Shown here piece by piece: positions 5,101-5,251 of a stretch of DNA of 5,251 nucleotides (the stretch's first letter is position 1; each line of letters opens with the position of its first letter). Source of the DNA: Coriobacteriales bacterium (GTDB lineage: Bacteria > Actinomycetota > Coriobacteriia > Coriobacteriales > UBA8131). Below the pieces are notes generated by a model. The model saw only the letters and a program-made list of their open reading frames with translations. It was not told where the DNA came from and ran no database searches. Both the position numbers and the translations under genes were made by a program. The stretch is from positions 1-5,251 of the forward strand of contig JAISPK010000027.1 in the NCBI GenBank assembly GCA_031274985.1, written 5' to 3'.

Positions 5101-5251
5101 AACGCTCCTTGTTTGCTCGAAAACAACTTCTGCTTCTTGAGACCCGTCGCCCCGGGTCAGGGGAGCAACCAATTGCCCCCGAAGTCCTGCTTTTTTTGAC
5201 ACTGCTGTGGCAGGCGCCACCATGAAGGTTCCCACACTCCCCTGCTCGTCC
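5101..5251 (-). other. Region upstream of queD: tandem hairpins, possible leader or end of an upstream frame
   Basis: On the minus strand three hairpins follow one another. GTGGC/GCCAC spans 5220-5207. GGGGGCAA pairs with TTGCTCCC around a TTGG loop (5180-5161, 8 bp, one G-U). GACCCG pairs with CGGGTC (5158-5141, 6 bp). None is followed by a U-run, and no known riboswitch, including preQ1 class I, was recognised. The queD frame is open through the whole region with G-rich first codon positions, which would fit coding sequence, for example an upstream domain fused to QueD. A second frame ends at a TGA at 5159-5157 and could be the tail of another gene. I cannot choose between these. Confidence 0.35.

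Noticed and set aside
5101..5251. preQ1 riboswitch ahead of queD
   Set aside because: The compact class I pattern (short GC stem, A-rich tail that pairs into the loop) was not found on the minus strand; only simple hairpins are visible.

Overview
All seven protein genes lie on the minus strand, so the window reads right to left. In transcription order it holds queD and coaBC (vitamin and modified-base metabolism), then the translation operon infC-rpmI-rplT (IF3, L35, L20), a gene-free stretch of about 350 bases full of regulatory-looking structure, and a two-gene ABC-2 exporter (ATPase then permease). There are no rRNA or tRNA genes, insertion sequences or CRISPR arrays. The gene content is chromosomal housekeeping plus one accessory transporter.

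The organism is a bacterium of moderate GC. The IF3 (N-terminus SEPRLNEDIR, plus a charged C-terminal tail) resembles actinobacterial IF3. The exporter belongs to a family common in Firmicutes and in gut Actinobacteria. I infer a member of the Actinomycetota, possibly class Coriobacteriia, with modest confidence.

Layout, right to left: (1) 5251-5101, region upstream of queD with back-to-back hairpins and an open frame in phase with queD. (2) queD 5100-4720 and coaBC 4712-3504, 7 nt apart and probably co-transcribed. (3) A promoter whose extended -10 uses the coaBC stop codon, followed by an infC leader of about 210 nt with a candidate pseudoknot that competes with an intrinsic terminator; this is the layout of an L20/IF3 autoregulatory attenuator. 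(4) infC, which most likely starts at a non-standard AUA codon, then a stem-loop, rpmI and rplT. (5) 2030-1681: a perfect 13-bp hairpin, a C-rich G-poor rut-like tract, a dyad over a weak -10, four CTCCA/TGGAG boxes exactly 11 bp apart, and an intrinsic terminator before the exporter. (6) The ABC ATPase 1680-895, with a Pro/Gln/Leu N-terminal extension built from a 15-bp tandem repeat, and its overlapping permease 901-44.

The points most worth following are: the AUA start and pseudoknot attenuator of infC, which would give independent IF3 and L20 feedback on one operon; the Ser at the position of the essential Asn210 in CoaBC; and the 11-bp phased boxes next to a terminator ahead of the exporter.
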